Part shown: piece after piece, positions 7,640 to 16,772 of the stretch
Layout: every line of letters starts with the position of its first letter
Position numbering within the stretch: the first letter of the stretch is position 1
Assembly (NCBI GenBank): GCA_021646405.1
Contig: SOER01000013.1
Coordinates: 1 to 64,000 of the forward strand
DNA: 64,000 nt
Source of the DNA: Candidatus Loosdrechtia aerotolerans
GTDB lineage: Bacteria; Planctomycetota; Brocadiia; Brocadiales; Brocadiaceae
Reading direction: 5' to 3'
Program-made: the position numbers and the translations under genes
Notes under the pieces: model-generated
What the model saw: only the letters and a program-made list of their open reading frames with translations
Told to the model about the DNA's origin: nothing
Database searches by the model: none

Positions 7640-10324
7640 ATGCAGACAACATTATCAACGCAGTATAACCCAAAAGAGACAGAAGATAAATGGTATCGTT
7701 TCTGGGAGGAGAAAGGGTTTTTCCACAGCAAACCTGACCCTTCCAGGAAACCATACACCATTGTCATACCTCCTCCGAATATAACCGGCGTACTCCATAT
7801 GGGGCACGCTTTAAATAACATTATCCAGGATATTTTAATCCGCTGGAGACGTATGCAGGGATATAACGCCCTGTGGATGCCCGGCACCGATCACGCTGGT
7901 ATTGCAACCCAAAATGTAGTTGAACGGGAATTATCAACCAAACATACGAAACGTGAACACCTAGGGCGTGAACGCTTTATCGAAGAGGTCTGGAAATGGA
8001 AGAAACAATATGGTTCAACCATTATCACACAGTTGAAAAAACTCGGGAGTTCATGCGACTGGGCACGGGAACGGTTCACCATGGATGAAGGCCTTTCAAA
8101 AGCGGTAAGAGAGACTTTTGTCCGGCTATTTGAAAAAGGATTGATCTATAAGGGTAAATACATGATTAACTGGTGCCCCCGGTGCACTACAGCCCTTGCG
8201 GATGATGAAGTTGAACATGAGGAGCACGAGGGAAACCTCTGGTATATAAAATATCCATTTAAGGATACCCCCCACCTCTCTCTTGTTGTCGCGACAACAC
8301 GTCCTGAAACTATGCTCGGTGATGTTGCTGTAGCCGTTAATCCAAAAGATGAGCGGTACAGGGATATGATTGGCAAAACCCTTACACTTCCTATCGTAGG
8401 ACGTGATCTGCCAGTTATTGGTGACGACTTTGTCGATCCTTCTTTCGGAACCGGTGCAGTAAAAATCACACCGGCCCATGATCCCAATGATTTTGAAATG
8501 GGAAAACGTCATAACCTGCCCTCCATCGTTATCATGCGAGAGAACGGGATCATGAATGAAAACGCAGGTGATTATGAGGGTGTTGACCGGTTTGAATGCA
8601 GGAATGCGCTGATAGAGGAATTAAAACTAAAAAAACACATTGAGGCCGTTGTCCCCCATAAACACTCTGTCGGTCACTGTTACCGGTGTCATACCGTTAT
8701 CGAACCATATATTTCTGATCAGTGGTTTATAAAGATGCGCCCCCTTGCCGATGCCGCTATCCAGGCATCACGTGAAAAGCAGGTAAGTTTTTTCCCTGAT
8801 CGCTGGGAAAAGGTTTATTTAAGCTGGCTCGAAAATGTACGGGATTGGTGTATTTCCCGGCAGATCTGGTGGGGACATCGTATCCCCGCATGGTACTGCC
8901 AGGATTGCGGTGAAACTATTGTATCACGGGAGGTACCTGCAAAATGCTCACGGTGCAGCGGTACAGAGCTCAAACAGGATGAAGATGTTCTGGACACATG
9001 GTTCAGTTCTGCACTATGGCCTTTTTCTACCCTGGGTTGGCCAGGGGAAACACCCGAATTACACTATTATTATCCGACATCAACTCTTGTTACCGACCGC
9101 GGGATCATTTACTTCTGGGTTGCGCGAATGGTTATGATGGGGCTTCAAATGATGCATCAGGTTCCTTTCTCCGCTGTTTACATTCACGGTACAATCCTCG
9201 ACGAACAGGGAAGAAAAATGAGCAAATCGCTCGGTAATGGAATCGATCCGCTCGTCATGATTGACCGGTACGGGGCAGATGCCCTGCGATTTTCGCTCAT
9301 TATCTTAACAACAGAAGGCCAGGACCTAAAGCTCTCGGAAAGCAAGTTTGAGATGGGCCGTAATTTTACCAATAAAATCTGGAATGCAGCACGATTTGTT
9401 ATGTTGAATCTGAAGGAGGAGCATCCGGAAGAAATTGAGCTCACAGCGGCGGATTACCAATTTGAAGACAAATGGATCCTTGGCCGGTTATATTCGACAA
9501 TTGAATCCTGCACCGCATATTTAGAACAGTTTAAGTATAACGATGCGGCCATGAAGATCTATGATTTTACCTGGCATTCCTTCTGCGACTGGTACCTGGA
9601 AATCGTTAAGGCACGTCTGTATGAACCGAAAAGTCCACGAGATAAAAAGGTAGCACAAACAGTACTTGCAAAGGTATTTCATACAACACTTCGCCTGCTT
9701 CACCCTTTTATTCCTTTTATCACGGAAGAACTCTGGCAGAATTTAAAGAAAATTATCCTTGAAAACAAAATCACCGTCCAGGAGGATATGAGTTACGAAA
9801 GTATTATGTGCAGTGTTTGGCCTGAGGCTGTTCAGCCGTATCAGGATTCTACAGAAAAAAACATGATGATCCTTCAGGATGTTATTCGGGCCATTCGAAA
9901 CATACGAAGCAAAATGAATATTCCGGAGAAAGAAAAATTAGATGCGGTAATCTCCGTCTCCGGAAATGGCGAACTTGAGCTCAGGGAACATTCGGAGCTT
10001 CTGAAACGAATGGCAAATTTAAAGCATGTAGAAATTGGTAAAGATCTCGCAAAACCTGATAACGCTGCCAGTGAGGTTATTGGACAAATACAGGCGTTTG
10101 TACCACTAGCAGACATTATTGATCCAAAAGCAGAAAAAGAACGACAGATAAAGCATTTAAAACAACTGGAAGAACATTTGCTCATAGTGAGGCGTAAGTT
10201 AGAAAACAAAAATTTTGTCACACGGGCACCGGCACATATCGTGGAAATGGAACAGAACCGGGAAAAGGGGTTGTTAGAACAAATACAAAAGGTAAAACGT
10301 ATTGTGGGCGACCTCTGTAAATAA
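7640..10324 (+). CDS. valS: Valyl-tRNA synthetase
   Basis: 894 residues, full length for bacterial ValRS. It charges tRNA-Val with valine in the cytoplasm. Class I signature HMGH at residues 53-56 within PPPNITGVLHMGHALN, and KMSKS near residue 527. The CP1 editing domain carries TTRPETMLGD and GTGAVKITPAHDPND. A zinc-ribbon-like CPRC/CRRC pair type is visible (WCPRCTTALADDEVEHEE; YCQDCG...CSRCSG). The anticodon-binding domain follows, and the C-terminal 70 residues form the coiled-coil arm typical of ValRS. No T-box or other leader is visible in the 176 bases upstream. Confidence 0.98.
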   Translation: MQTTLSTQYNPKETEDKWYRFWEEKGFFHSKPDPSRKPYTIVIPPPNITGVLHMGHALNNIIQDILIRWRRMQGYNALWMPGTDHAGIATQNVVERELSTKHTKREHLGRERFIEEVWKWKKQYGSTIITQLKKLGSSCDWARERFTMDEGLSKAVRETFVRLFEKGLIYKGKYMINWCPRCTTALADDEVEHEEHEGNLWYIKYPFKDTPHLSLVVATTRPETMLGDVAVAVNPKDERYRDMIGKTLTLPIVGRDLPVIGDDFVDPSFGTGAVKITPAHDPNDFEMGKRHNLPSIVIMRENGIMNENAGDYEGVDRFECRNALIEELKLKKHIEAVVPHKHSVGHCYRCHTVIEPYISDQWFIKMRPLADAAIQASREKQVSFFPDRWEKVYLSWLENVRDWCISRQIWWGHRIPAWYCQDCGETIVSREVPAKCSRCSGTELKQDEDVLDTWFSSALWPFSTLGWPGETPELHYYYPTSTLVTDRGIIYFWVARMVMMGLQMMHQVPFSAVYIHGTILDEQGRKMSKSLGNGIDPLVMIDRYGADALRFSLIILTTEGQDLKLSESKFEMGRNFTNKIWNAARFVMLNLKEEHPEEIELTAADYQFEDKWILGRLYSTIESCTAYLEQFKYNDAAMKIYDFTWHSFCDWYLEIVKARLYEPKSPRDKKVAQTVLAKVFHTTLRLLHPFIPFITEELWQNLKKIILENKITVQEDMSYESIMCSVWPEAVQPYQDSTEKNMMILQDVIRAIRNIRSKMNIPEKEKLDAVISVSGNGELELREHSELLKRMANLKHVEIGKDLAKPDNAASEVIGQIQAFVPLADIIDPKAEKERQIKHLKQLEEHLLIVRRKLENKNFVTRAPAHIVEMEQNREKGLLEQIQKVKRIVGDLCK

Positions 10325-10397
10325 TGAAAACCAGAGTCCCTGGCGTTTCTTTCCTGCCTGTGCGAAATGCAAATGTATGATTAGGATGGAGGAGAAT

Positions 10398-10424
10398 CCA
10401 CGGGTATCTTCTTTCGTGGTTTTA
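10398..10424 (+). terminator. Hairpin with T-run after valS
   Basis: CCACG (10398-10402) pairs with CGTGG (10415-10419), followed by TTTT. It lies 75 bases after the valS stop. The stem is short (extended by one or two pairs at most), so it may be a weak terminator or attenuator. Confidence 0.35.
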
Positions 10425-10487
10425 AAACATATAGTCTTGTAGTTGTGTTTGGGTATCCTAAAATCAATTGTTTAGTATAGGAATAGA

Positions 10488-11915
10488 ATGATAAAAATAT
10501 ATAGTGTCTCTTTATTTCTCATATTAATGTCATATTTTACTTTTGCCCCGGGTCTTTCTGCAGAAACCACAGTATCAAAAACAGGGACCAAAAAATGCCC
10601 GCTCTGTAATACGGTATATACGGATGAAACAAAATTCTGTGGCAAAGACGGAACCAAATTAACAGAAACACCCGTAAAAATGGTCTGCCCTGAATGTAAA
10701 AAAGAAGGAATACCGGGAGATAAATTCTGCAAGGAGCACGGCAAGAAATTCGTTCCCCTGCCAGAAGCACTTTCCAGCCAGGAGGGAAATCACTCAGAAC
10801 AAAAGAAAGAACTTGCGAAAAAATACTACAAGGAAGGCAATGATTTCTGTGATGCGGAGCAGTATGACTTAGCATTACAATCGTACAAGAAGGCAGAAGA
10901 GGCATTCCCCGATTTTCCTGCGCTCCACTACAATACAGGATGGCTTTACGGTAAACTGGGAAACATAGAACAAGCAATCAACCATTTACAAAGATATATC
11001 GTTCTTGCCCCCGGGGCAAAGGACCTTACCGAGGTACAGAGTTATATTGTCATCCTCAAGCAGGCAAGGGAAAAACAGAAAAACATCCGTGATCGCTTCA
11101 AAAACAGAGAAGAGATCATGGGAGAGGCACTTGCCGAACAGAAAAAAAACTATACGAGTGTAACAATCCCTGCCGGTAAATTTATTATGGGATCGGATGA
11201 TTCAAGGGAAGATTCATACCCTCAGCATGCCGTATATCTGGATGCTTATGAAATAGACCGGTATGAAGTAACAAATGCACAATATTGGGAATTCCTGGAA
11301 TATATGAAAAAGACAAACGATCACAGTAAATGTTTCAAAGGAGAACCGAGCGGGAAGGATCACACCCCGCGATTCTGGGAAAATGAATATTATAACAATC
11401 CGGACTATCCCGTTGTGAGAATTGACTGGTACGATGCTTATGCATATGCCGCATGGGCAGGAAAGCGGTTACCAACGGAGGCAGAATGGGAAAAGGCTGC
11501 ACGGGGAGCTGACGGAAGAAAGTATCCATGGGGAAACGAATGGGATCCTGCACGATGTCACCTGAGCGGAGACCCTAAACCCGTTGGCAGTGTTGAAAGC
11601 GGGAAAAGTATCTATGGATGTTATGATATGTCAGGCAGCGTGTATGAGTGGTGCGCAGACTGGTATCACCACACATATTATCAGGAATCTCCATCGAAAA
11701 ACCCAAAGGGTCCGGATAAGGGTCTCCGGCGTGTAATACGGGGAGGTTCACATTTTTCTCAACCGTTTCAAACGCGTACAGACACGAGGAAATCAGAACA
11801 ACCCGAGCTGTTTAATCAGGCCTTAGGATTTCGGTGTGCAAAGGATGTGGGAGAGAAAAAGGTTGATGTAGCCGAAACCTCACAACAAACATCCTCAAAG
11901 GATACTGCCAGGTAA
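10488..11915 (+). CDS. Zinc-ribbon/TPR protein with FGE-sulfatase fold domain
   Basis: 475 residues. A signal peptide (first 26 residues, ending near GLSAET) is followed by two zinc-ribbon-like cysteine sets (CPLCNTVYTDETKFC and CPECKKEGIPGDKFC), a TPR-type helical pair at about 105-180, a short coiled coil, and an FGE/SUMF1-fold domain at about 218-460. That domain shows IPAGKFIMGSDDSREDSYP, YEVTNAQYWEF, WAGKRLPTEAEWEKAARG, GSVYEWCADWY, RRVIRGGSHFS and ALGFRCAKD. The cysteine pair that true formylglycine-generating enzymes carry after RGGS is absent (HFSQPFQTRTD), so catalysis of sulfatase activation is unlikely. A binding, structural or regulatory role is more probable. Likely exported. Confidence 0.85.
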   Translation: MIKIYSVSLFLILMSYFTFAPGLSAETTVSKTGTKKCPLCNTVYTDETKFCGKDGTKLTETPVKMVCPECKKEGIPGDKFCKEHGKKFVPLPEALSSQEGNHSEQKKELAKKYYKEGNDFCDAEQYDLALQSYKKAEEAFPDFPALHYNTGWLYGKLGNIEQAINHLQRYIVLAPGAKDLTEVQSYIVILKQAREKQKNIRDRFKNREEIMGEALAEQKKNYTSVTIPAGKFIMGSDDSREDSYPQHAVYLDAYEIDRYEVTNAQYWEFLEYMKKTNDHSKCFKGEPSGKDHTPRFWENEYYNNPDYPVVRIDWYDAYAYAAWAGKRLPTEAEWEKAARGADGRKYPWGNEWDPARCHLSGDPKPVGSVESGKSIYGCYDMSGSVYEWCADWYHHTYYQESPSKNPKGPDKGLRRVIRGGSHFSQPFQTRTDTRKSEQPELFNQALGFRCAKDVGEKKVDVAETSQQTSSKDTAR

Positions 11916-12072
11916 GAACCTGTACGAATGGTATGTTGCGCAGAGACAGGTTAAAACTTGCCCCGGCACAACATAGAACATATTGTTATTGTTGGGAACT
12001 TTTCAGAAAAGGAAATTGTTATGCTTTCTTAAGGTTTTTCCAAAAAATTAAAGGGTTACCATTTTTATAGCA

Positions 12073-12092
12073 GCCGTACTACGGCATTTTTT
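12073..12092 (+). terminator. Small GC hairpin with T-run
   Basis: GCCGT (12073-12077) and ACGGC (12081-12085) flank a 3-base loop, followed by ATTTTTT. It sits 30 bases before the GTG start of the next gene, so it could attenuate read-through from the upstream gene. The stem is only five pairs. Confidence 0.3.
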
Positions 12093-12122
12093 GTAAATCA
12101 TTTATTTTTAGGAGGGAGTATC

Positions 12123-12431
12123 GTGAAACGTATTGGATATTTTTTTGGTGTTGTATGTATCACATCTGCATTGGTGACTTCTTATGCAGTCAAAACAACC
12201 TTTGCAGGGGAAAGTTGTTGCGGTTCTAAAAAGGCTTCTGCCGCTGAGGAATCAAAGAATGCATGTGTAGTTTGTGGAAAAACCGTTGGTAAAGGCAAGG
12301 GTATAAAGGTAGAATGTGAGGGAAAGACAGTAGTTTTATGCTGCAAGAGTTGTGAAACCGCATTTAAAGAGGGTTGCGAAAGCGAAAAGAAATGCTGTGA
12401 AAAACACGAAGAAGGCCACCACCATCACTAA
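12123..12431 (+). CDS. Small exported TRASH-like metal-binding protein with His tail
   Basis: 102 residues, GTG start with TTAGGAGGGAG immediately upstream (a very strong ribosome site). An N-terminal signal peptide ends near FAGES. The mature part is cysteine-rich: SCCGSKK, then CVVCGKTVGKGKG, CEGKTV and LCCKSCETAFKEGC. This resembles the TRASH/YHS treble-clef family that binds heavy metals. The tail is CCEKHEEGHHHH. Probable periplasmic (or equivalent compartment) binding of copper, nickel or zinc; the metal cannot be told. It is a single gene with its own strong terminator at 12477. No metal-responsive regulator is next to it. Confidence 0.8.
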   Translation: MKRIGYFFGVVCITSALVTSYAVKTTFAGESCCGSKKASAAEESKNACVVCGKTVGKGKGIKVECEGKTVVLCCKSCETAFKEGCESEKKCCEKHEEGHHHH

Positions 12432-12476
12432 TATACTATTTGTTGTCTAATATCTACCAAAAGCATTCCATCAATC

Positions 12477-12519
12477 AAAGGCATTCCGTATCTTTTTGAT
12501 ACCGAATGCCTTTTTTATT
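12477..12519 (+). terminator. Rho-independent terminator
   Basis: AAAGGCATTCCGTATC pairs with GATACCGAATGCCTTT (one internal C-C mismatch) around a TTTTT loop, followed by TTTATTTTT. A 15-pair stem plus T-run makes this the clearest terminator in the window. It ends the small metal-binding gene. Confidence 0.9.
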
Positions 12520-12635
12520 TTTCTTCTCAACAGGAACAGTATTAGTTGGAAATATTTATCTAGATAAATTGACCAAAATACAATACGATTAAATTGTTAT
12601 AACTTTTTTTATTTGTTTAAAATTACTATTAGTAT

Positions 12636-13409
12636 ATGAACAATTTGGTATTGAACGATTTATCAGTTTATGGTGAAGAATTTACCCTGGTTAATGGCAA
12701 TCCGGCGTGTCTACTCATACACGGTTTTGGCAGCGGTCCTATCCTGATGAGGGAGATTGGAGAATATTTGCACAGGGATGGCCACACTGCCAGAGGCTTT
12801 CTGCTGCCGGGGCACTGCAGGAATATGGGGGGAATTGCCTGCGGCTCTCATCACAGTTGGTTCGAGAAAGTAGAATCTGAATATCAGCAATTATCAAATA
12901 AGTATAAAGAGGTTGTAGTGGTCGGATTTTCTTTAGGTGCCCTCCTGGCCATGCAACTGGCAATAAAGTATCCAATAAAGAAAATCATCCTTTTAAGTAT
13001 ACCATTATTCCTCGTACGGGAGTACCTGCCAATAAGTTTTTTCATCAAAATATTCAAAAATTTTACCCCGAGGATTAGAACATGGAGACGAAAATGCTAT
13101 ATGGAATCGGAAATATATTCAGGCTATTTATATCATCCGATAGATACCTATTATTCATTCCAGGCAATTGAGGACATGATAACGACTATCGAGATTGTCA
13201 AACCGGGGTTAAAAGATATAACATCATCAACACTCATCATCCATTCTAAAAGGGACGGAGTTGCAGACCCGCTAAGTGCGGGGTACGTATTAGAGCACCT
13301 TGGTTCTCCCGATAAGCAGTTACTGTGGCTTGAACAGAGCCATCACTACATACTCTGTGATAACGAAAAGCATATCGTCTTTGATTCTATAAGAAACTTT
13401 CTCAAGTAG
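12636..13409 (+). CDS. Alpha/beta hydrolase (carboxylesterase-like)
   Basis: 257 residues. A serine hydrolase of the Est30/monoacylglycerol lipase-like group, cytoplasmic. The oxyanion region is LLIHGFGSGP, the nucleophile elbow is VVVGFSLGALLAM, the acid is in IHSKRDGVADP, and the catalytic His is in LEQSHHYILCD. A lid-like insert sits between about 120 and 190. The substrate is unknown; small esters or acyl-glycerols are typical for the family. No good Shine-Dalgarno precedes the ATG. It is followed by a hairpin at 13425 and then by the IS4 insertion region. Confidence 0.85.
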   Translation: MNNLVLNDLSVYGEEFTLVNGNPACLLIHGFGSGPILMREIGEYLHRDGHTARGFLLPGHCRNMGGIACGSHHSWFEKVESEYQQLSNKYKEVVVVGFSLGALLAMQLAIKYPIKKIILLSIPLFLVREYLPISFFIKIFKNFTPRIRTWRRKCYMESEIYSGYLYHPIDTYYSFQAIEDMITTIEIVKPGLKDITSSTLIIHSKRDGVADPLSAGYVLEHLGSPDKQLLWLEQSHHYILCDNEKHIVFDSIRNFLK

Positions 13410-13424
13410 AATTAGAAAAAAAAT

Positions 13425-13453
13425 TCTGTTTCGTGTTTCATCCTCGAAACAGA
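13425..13453. terminator. Hairpin after hydrolase gene
   Basis: TCTGTTTCG (13425-13433) pairs perfectly with CGAAACAGA (13445-13453), 15 bases after the stop codon. There is a run of A on the left side and only GTTTCG on the right, so its shape would suit termination of minus-strand transcription better. The 170 bases that follow, up to the palindrome at 13662, show no gene. Confidence 0.45.
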
Positions 13454-13661
13454 GTTTCGACATCCATTGTATTCCCAAAATGGATAATAATTTTCTTTTC
13501 TCCATCAGTATTCATCCGTACTACAATCCACCAACTTCTTGTTTTTTCTGCATGTTTTTCCTACCGCCTTTTTCCATAAGTGTCTTAATATCTTGTAAAG
13601 GCTGATAATCATATCATCAAAGTTACCATGAGACCTGGTGAAGAAAGATATCCTTTTCCCT

Positions 13662-13695
13662 CCCCCTTCATCCCCCTCCGGAGGGGGATGAAGGG
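13662..13695. repeat. GC-rich palindrome split by the IS element
   Basis: CCCCCTTCATCCCCCTCC is followed by its reverse complement GGAGGGGGATGAAGGG, and the remaining Gs of the right arm continue beyond the IS at 15288-15300. Before insertion this was a palindrome of roughly 36 bases with TCTTTTGT after it, able to form a very stable hairpin. It may have been a terminator or a dispersed palindromic repeat. Confidence 0.7.
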
Positions 13696-13838
13696 CATAC
13701 GTGTTAAGCTAAGAAATAAAAGAATATTATAAACAAGTATGCTATAACAAGTTGCAAGTATTCCAGGGTAAAACAGAATGATAGAAATTCTCAGTAAAAG
13801 TTCAAGGGTAATGATAGCAAAAGAATTGAAAGCTGGTA

Positions 13839-13866
13839 TTGACAATCCACTTTTTTCTCGTACCAT
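13839..13866 (+). promoter_or_regulatory. Candidate transposase promoter
   Basis: TTGACA (13839-13844), a 16-base spacer and TACCAT (13861-13866), inside the IS about 85 bases before the transposase start. The -35 is perfect and the -10 is poor. Pattern match only. Confidence 0.35.
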
Positions 13867-13951
13867 ACTAAGAGTTCAGACAATTGTGTAATGCTCTGGT
13901 TGAGGCATACAGTGGTGATTTTTGCAAATATGGCAGTGAGGAGGTTTTATC

Positions 13952-15274
13952 ATGATTACCGAAAAGATACTTCTGAGGGTTTTAAAAAAACTCCTGTTCC
14001 AAATGGCAAAGCAAACAGGGTTCATAAAAAGAAAAGGGAAATTGAGTGCATTCGAATTTATTCTGCTGATGACCGTCGGGCAGATGTCCATGGTTCATCC
14101 ATCCTTGTCAGGTATGGTCGAGGCAATCCGTGCCAGGATAAGCAGGGTTGCTTTGCATCAGCGGTTTACGGCCCAAGCCGTGGAATTCCTTCTGAGGTGC
14201 CTGAAGATGGTTGTTGAATATTCAGTTTTTCCAGAGAGAATCACTCCCCTTGCCCTTAATGCTTTCAAGCGTGTACACATTTTTGATAGTTCGAGCTGGG
14301 ATATTAATCCCAGACTCAGGCATGTCTTGCCTGGTTCTGGCGGTGAGGCATCACAGGCCAATTGCAAATTGCAGCTTGACTATGAGTACAAGAGTGGCAG
14401 CCTCGGCTTTTGTGCACTCACTGAAGGCATCAAACCTGATCAGGCGTACAGTAGTTGTCTCGTCGATTTTGTTGACACAGGAGAGCTGATGATAACCGAT
14501 CTTGGTTACTTCAAACTCAGTGTATTTGAGAAACTTGCGGCAAAAGGCGCTTATTTCCTCTCAAAACTCTTGATAGGGACAACCTTGCTCACTGCTGAGA
14601 CCTTAGAGAAAATCGACTTGAGTGCAACCCTGAGCAGATTTATCGGTACTACCTTGGAAATCAATGTCATTATGGGTAATGATAAAAACGCTGTGCCATG
14701 CCGTTTGATATGCTTTCGCGTTCCGAAGCAGATTGCAGATGCAAGACGCAGAAAATTGCTCAAGGAAGCCAAAAAGAAGGGTCGTACTCCAAGCAAACAT
14801 CGTCTGGCATTATGCGATTGGACCCTCTTGGTGAGCAATGCCTCATCTGAACTCCTACCGGCCACGGTTGTTTTCTCTCTTTACCGTCTCAGATGGCAAA
14901 TAGAACTTATTTTCAAACAACTCAAGAGTGTTCTTCGCATTCATTGTTCTCATACTGCCAAAGAATATCGCCTAAAATGTGAAATACTGGGAAAACTTAT
15001 CATGGCAGTGATTATTCATGGTATCCACTCATCGATGAATGCCCGTATGTGGACTACACGAAAAAGGGAAATCAGTTTGGATAAACTCTACAAACGCATC
15101 CAGGAACGTGCTTTCTCCTTCCTGCAGAATATCCTCCATAATGTCGTTACGGCTATAAAACAGTTTCTTCGTGAAATCAACCGCCTTGCCCGCTCTTGTA
15201 TTAAAAGCAGACAACCTTCACGAAAAACTACCCTGGAATTATTGGAGCATTTTCATGCTTTTTCTATATCTTAA
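13952..15274 (+). CDS. IS4-family transposase
   Basis: 440 residues, DDE transposase that moves the element by cut-and-paste. First Asp in VHIFDSSSWDINP, second Asp in GELMITDLGYF, and the Glu in the IS4 signature YRLRWQIELIFKQLKS (Y-2-R-3-E-6-K). It is full length for the family. A strong ribosome site GAGGAGG lies before the ATG. The stop codon is 13 bases from the right inverted repeat. No frameshift is seen. Confidence 0.95.
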   Translation: MITEKILLRVLKKLLFQMAKQTGFIKRKGKLSAFEFILLMTVGQMSMVHPSLSGMVEAIRARISRVALHQRFTAQAVEFLLRCLKMVVEYSVFPERITPLALNAFKRVHIFDSSSWDINPRLRHVLPGSGGEASQANCKLQLDYEYKSGSLGFCALTEGIKPDQAYSSCLVDFVDTGELMITDLGYFKLSVFEKLAAKGAYFLSKLLIGTTLLTAETLEKIDLSATLSRFIGTTLEINVIMGNDKNAVPCRLICFRVPKQIADARRRKLLKEAKKKGRTPSKHRLALCDWTLLVSNASSELLPATVVFSLYRLRWQIELIFKQLKSVLRIHCSHTAKEYRLKCEILGKLIMAVIIHGIHSSMNARMWTTRKREISLDKLYKRIQERAFSFLQNILHNVVTAIKQFLREINRLARSCIKSRQPSRKTTLELLEHFHAFSIS

Positions 15275-15344
15275 CTTAACACGTATGGGATGAAGGGGGG
15301 TCTTTTGTCTATCCTCTCCAACGCCCTGAATTATCACAACACCT

Positions 15345-15397
15345 GCAGGTATATTTTTGAGAACCTCTTCGTATGAAAAACCTCTTGAATGTCAGTT
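15345..15397 (+). repeat. Partial copy of the 3312-3418 repeat
   Basis: AGGTATATTTTTGAGAACCT, then CTTC and CCTCTTGAAT with TCAG, match the reverse complement of 3370-3318 with about six differences in 54. Only half of the inverted repeat is present. It lies 58 bases to the right of the IS4 element, in the otherwise empty stretch 15298-15479. Confidence 0.55.
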
Positions 15398-15479
15398 ACA
15401 AGGATACTACTATACCTTTTTATTGATCAAATTTCACCTTTTTGGCTGCGGCCAAAGGCCGCGCCGGGTTCATCTGTGG

Positions 15480-16724
15480 TTAGCTTACCTTTAAATTTAA
15501 AGAAGTTACATAACGTCCAATGGTTAATCCCTGTACTAATATTGAAAATACTACTATTATGTAGGTTATTGCAAGCAAAACTTCCCGCTCTTTCCCCCCA
15601 GGAAGCGACAGTGCAAGTGCCACGGAGATGCCTCCCCGTAAACCTCCCCAGGTGAGAATTTTTACGGCATCCGGACTAAATTCTTTTATAGGGCGCATAA
15701 GGGTAATCGGCACACCCACACTTATAAACCGGGCTAGTAATACAATAGGAATCATGATGAGACCGGCAATAAAATAACTCGCTTTTATCGTAACGACCAG
15801 CACCTCCATCCCAATCATGAGAAAGAGAACCGCATTTAAAACCTCATCGACCAACTCCCAGAATGAGTCCAGGTGTTCGCGCGTTTTTTCACTCATTGCA
15901 AGAAGTCTTCCTTTGTTGCCAATGAGAAACCCCGCAATAACCACTGCGATAGGGCCTGAAAGATGGAGCATGTTTGCAAGGGCATATCCTCCCATAACCA
16001 GCGCCAGGGTAACTAATATCTCCACCTGATAGTTATCAATGGCCTTCAGCATCCAGAAGGCTATCATGCCTGTCACGAACCCAAAGATGATTCCGCCAAC
16101 TGCTTCCTCAATAAAGAGAAGGGAAATATGTTGAAAGGTAACCTCGTGCCCGCCGGTTACAATACCCATAAGTATCAAAAATACAACTACCGCCACACCA
16201 TCATTAAAAAGACTTTCGCCGGTAATCTTGGTTTCAAGACTTTTAGGAACCCCTGCCCTCTTCAGTATGCCAACAACCGCTATGGGATCGGTTGGAGCAA
16301 TAAGAGATCCGAACAAAAGGCAGTATATATAGGATAATTTAATGTTTATCAGACTGAATACCAGCCATGCCAGACTGCCGACAATAAAAGTATTTGCTAT
16401 AATTCCAAATGTTGCAAGTACGCAAATAATGTACTTATGTTTTGCCATGTCATTCAGATTGATATGTAAAGCCCCGGCAAAAAGGAGAAAACTGAGCATG
16501 CCGTTCATAAGCGTTTTATTAAAATCAATCCGGTTCAGGGCATACGTCGCCTTTTCGTGGATCTCTCCAAGTCCCAAAAAACCCAGTATCACAATCATCA
16601 TAGATGTGAGAATTGCTATCAGCATAATACCGATAGTGGTAGGAAGCTTTATGAAGCAGAGGTTTATATAGCTGAAGATTGCCGCAAGGCTAAGCAAAAT
16701 TGCGATAAGGTTAAATATTTCCAT
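15480..16724 (-). CDS. Na+/H+ antiporter, CPA1 (NhaP-like) family
   Basis: 414 residues, about 12 membrane helices, inner membrane. It exchanges Na+ (or K+) for protons for pH and salt homeostasis. CPA1 signatures: LLFAGALHINL in helix 3-4, GSLIAPTDPIAVVGIL, the conserved GESLFNDGVAVVVF (ion-binding Asp), LSGPIAVVIAGFLIGNKG, and WGGLRGGISVALALSLP near the end. It is shorter than animal-type NHE proteins and has no cytoplasmic regulatory tail. Transcribed alone; the gene upstream (RecD2) ends 48 bases away. Confidence 0.9.
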   Translation of the reverse strand: MEIFNLIAILLSLAAIFSYINLCFIKLPTTIGIMLIAILTSMMIVILGFLGLGEIHEKATYALNRIDFNKTLMNGMLSFLLFAGALHINLNDMAKHKYIICVLATFGIIANTFIVGSLAWLVFSLINIKLSYIYCLLFGSLIAPTDPIAVVGILKRAGVPKSLETKITGESLFNDGVAVVVFLILMGIVTGGHEVTFQHISLLFIEEAVGGIIFGFVTGMIAFWMLKAIDNYQVEILVTLALVMGGYALANMLHLSGPIAVVIAGFLIGNKGRLLAMSEKTREHLDSFWELVDEVLNAVLFLMIGMEVLVVTIKASYFIAGLIMIPIVLLARFISVGVPITLMRPIKEFSPDAVKILTWGGLRGGISVALALSLPGGKEREVLLAITYIIVVFSILVQGLTIGRYVTSLNLKVS

Positions 16725-16772
16725 AGTATTGGTATTCCTACATGTGTCTTTCTAACAGATATTAAAGAAAAG

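Larger units (their letters stand above)
13696..15287 (+). mobile_element. IS4-family insertion sequence, complete
   Basis: 1592 bp. The ends are CATACGTGTTAAGCTAAGA at 13696 and the inverted form at 15287 (one difference in 18). The flanking direct repeat GGATGAAGGG is present at 13686-13695 and 15288-15297. This is a 10-bp target duplication, as usual for IS4 relatives. The two direct repeats are identical and the transposase frame is intact, so insertion is probably recent and the element may be active. Confidence 0.93.

Noticed and set aside
13762-13776. 15-base match TCCAGGGTAAAACAG between the IS4 leader and 46458-46472
   Set aside because: Too short and isolated to call a repeat; could be chance or a promoter-proximal coincidence.
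15389-15655. 88-codon plus-strand frame near the antiporter
   Set aside because: It mostly lies antisense to the 3' end of the antiporter gene, which has clear family motifs.
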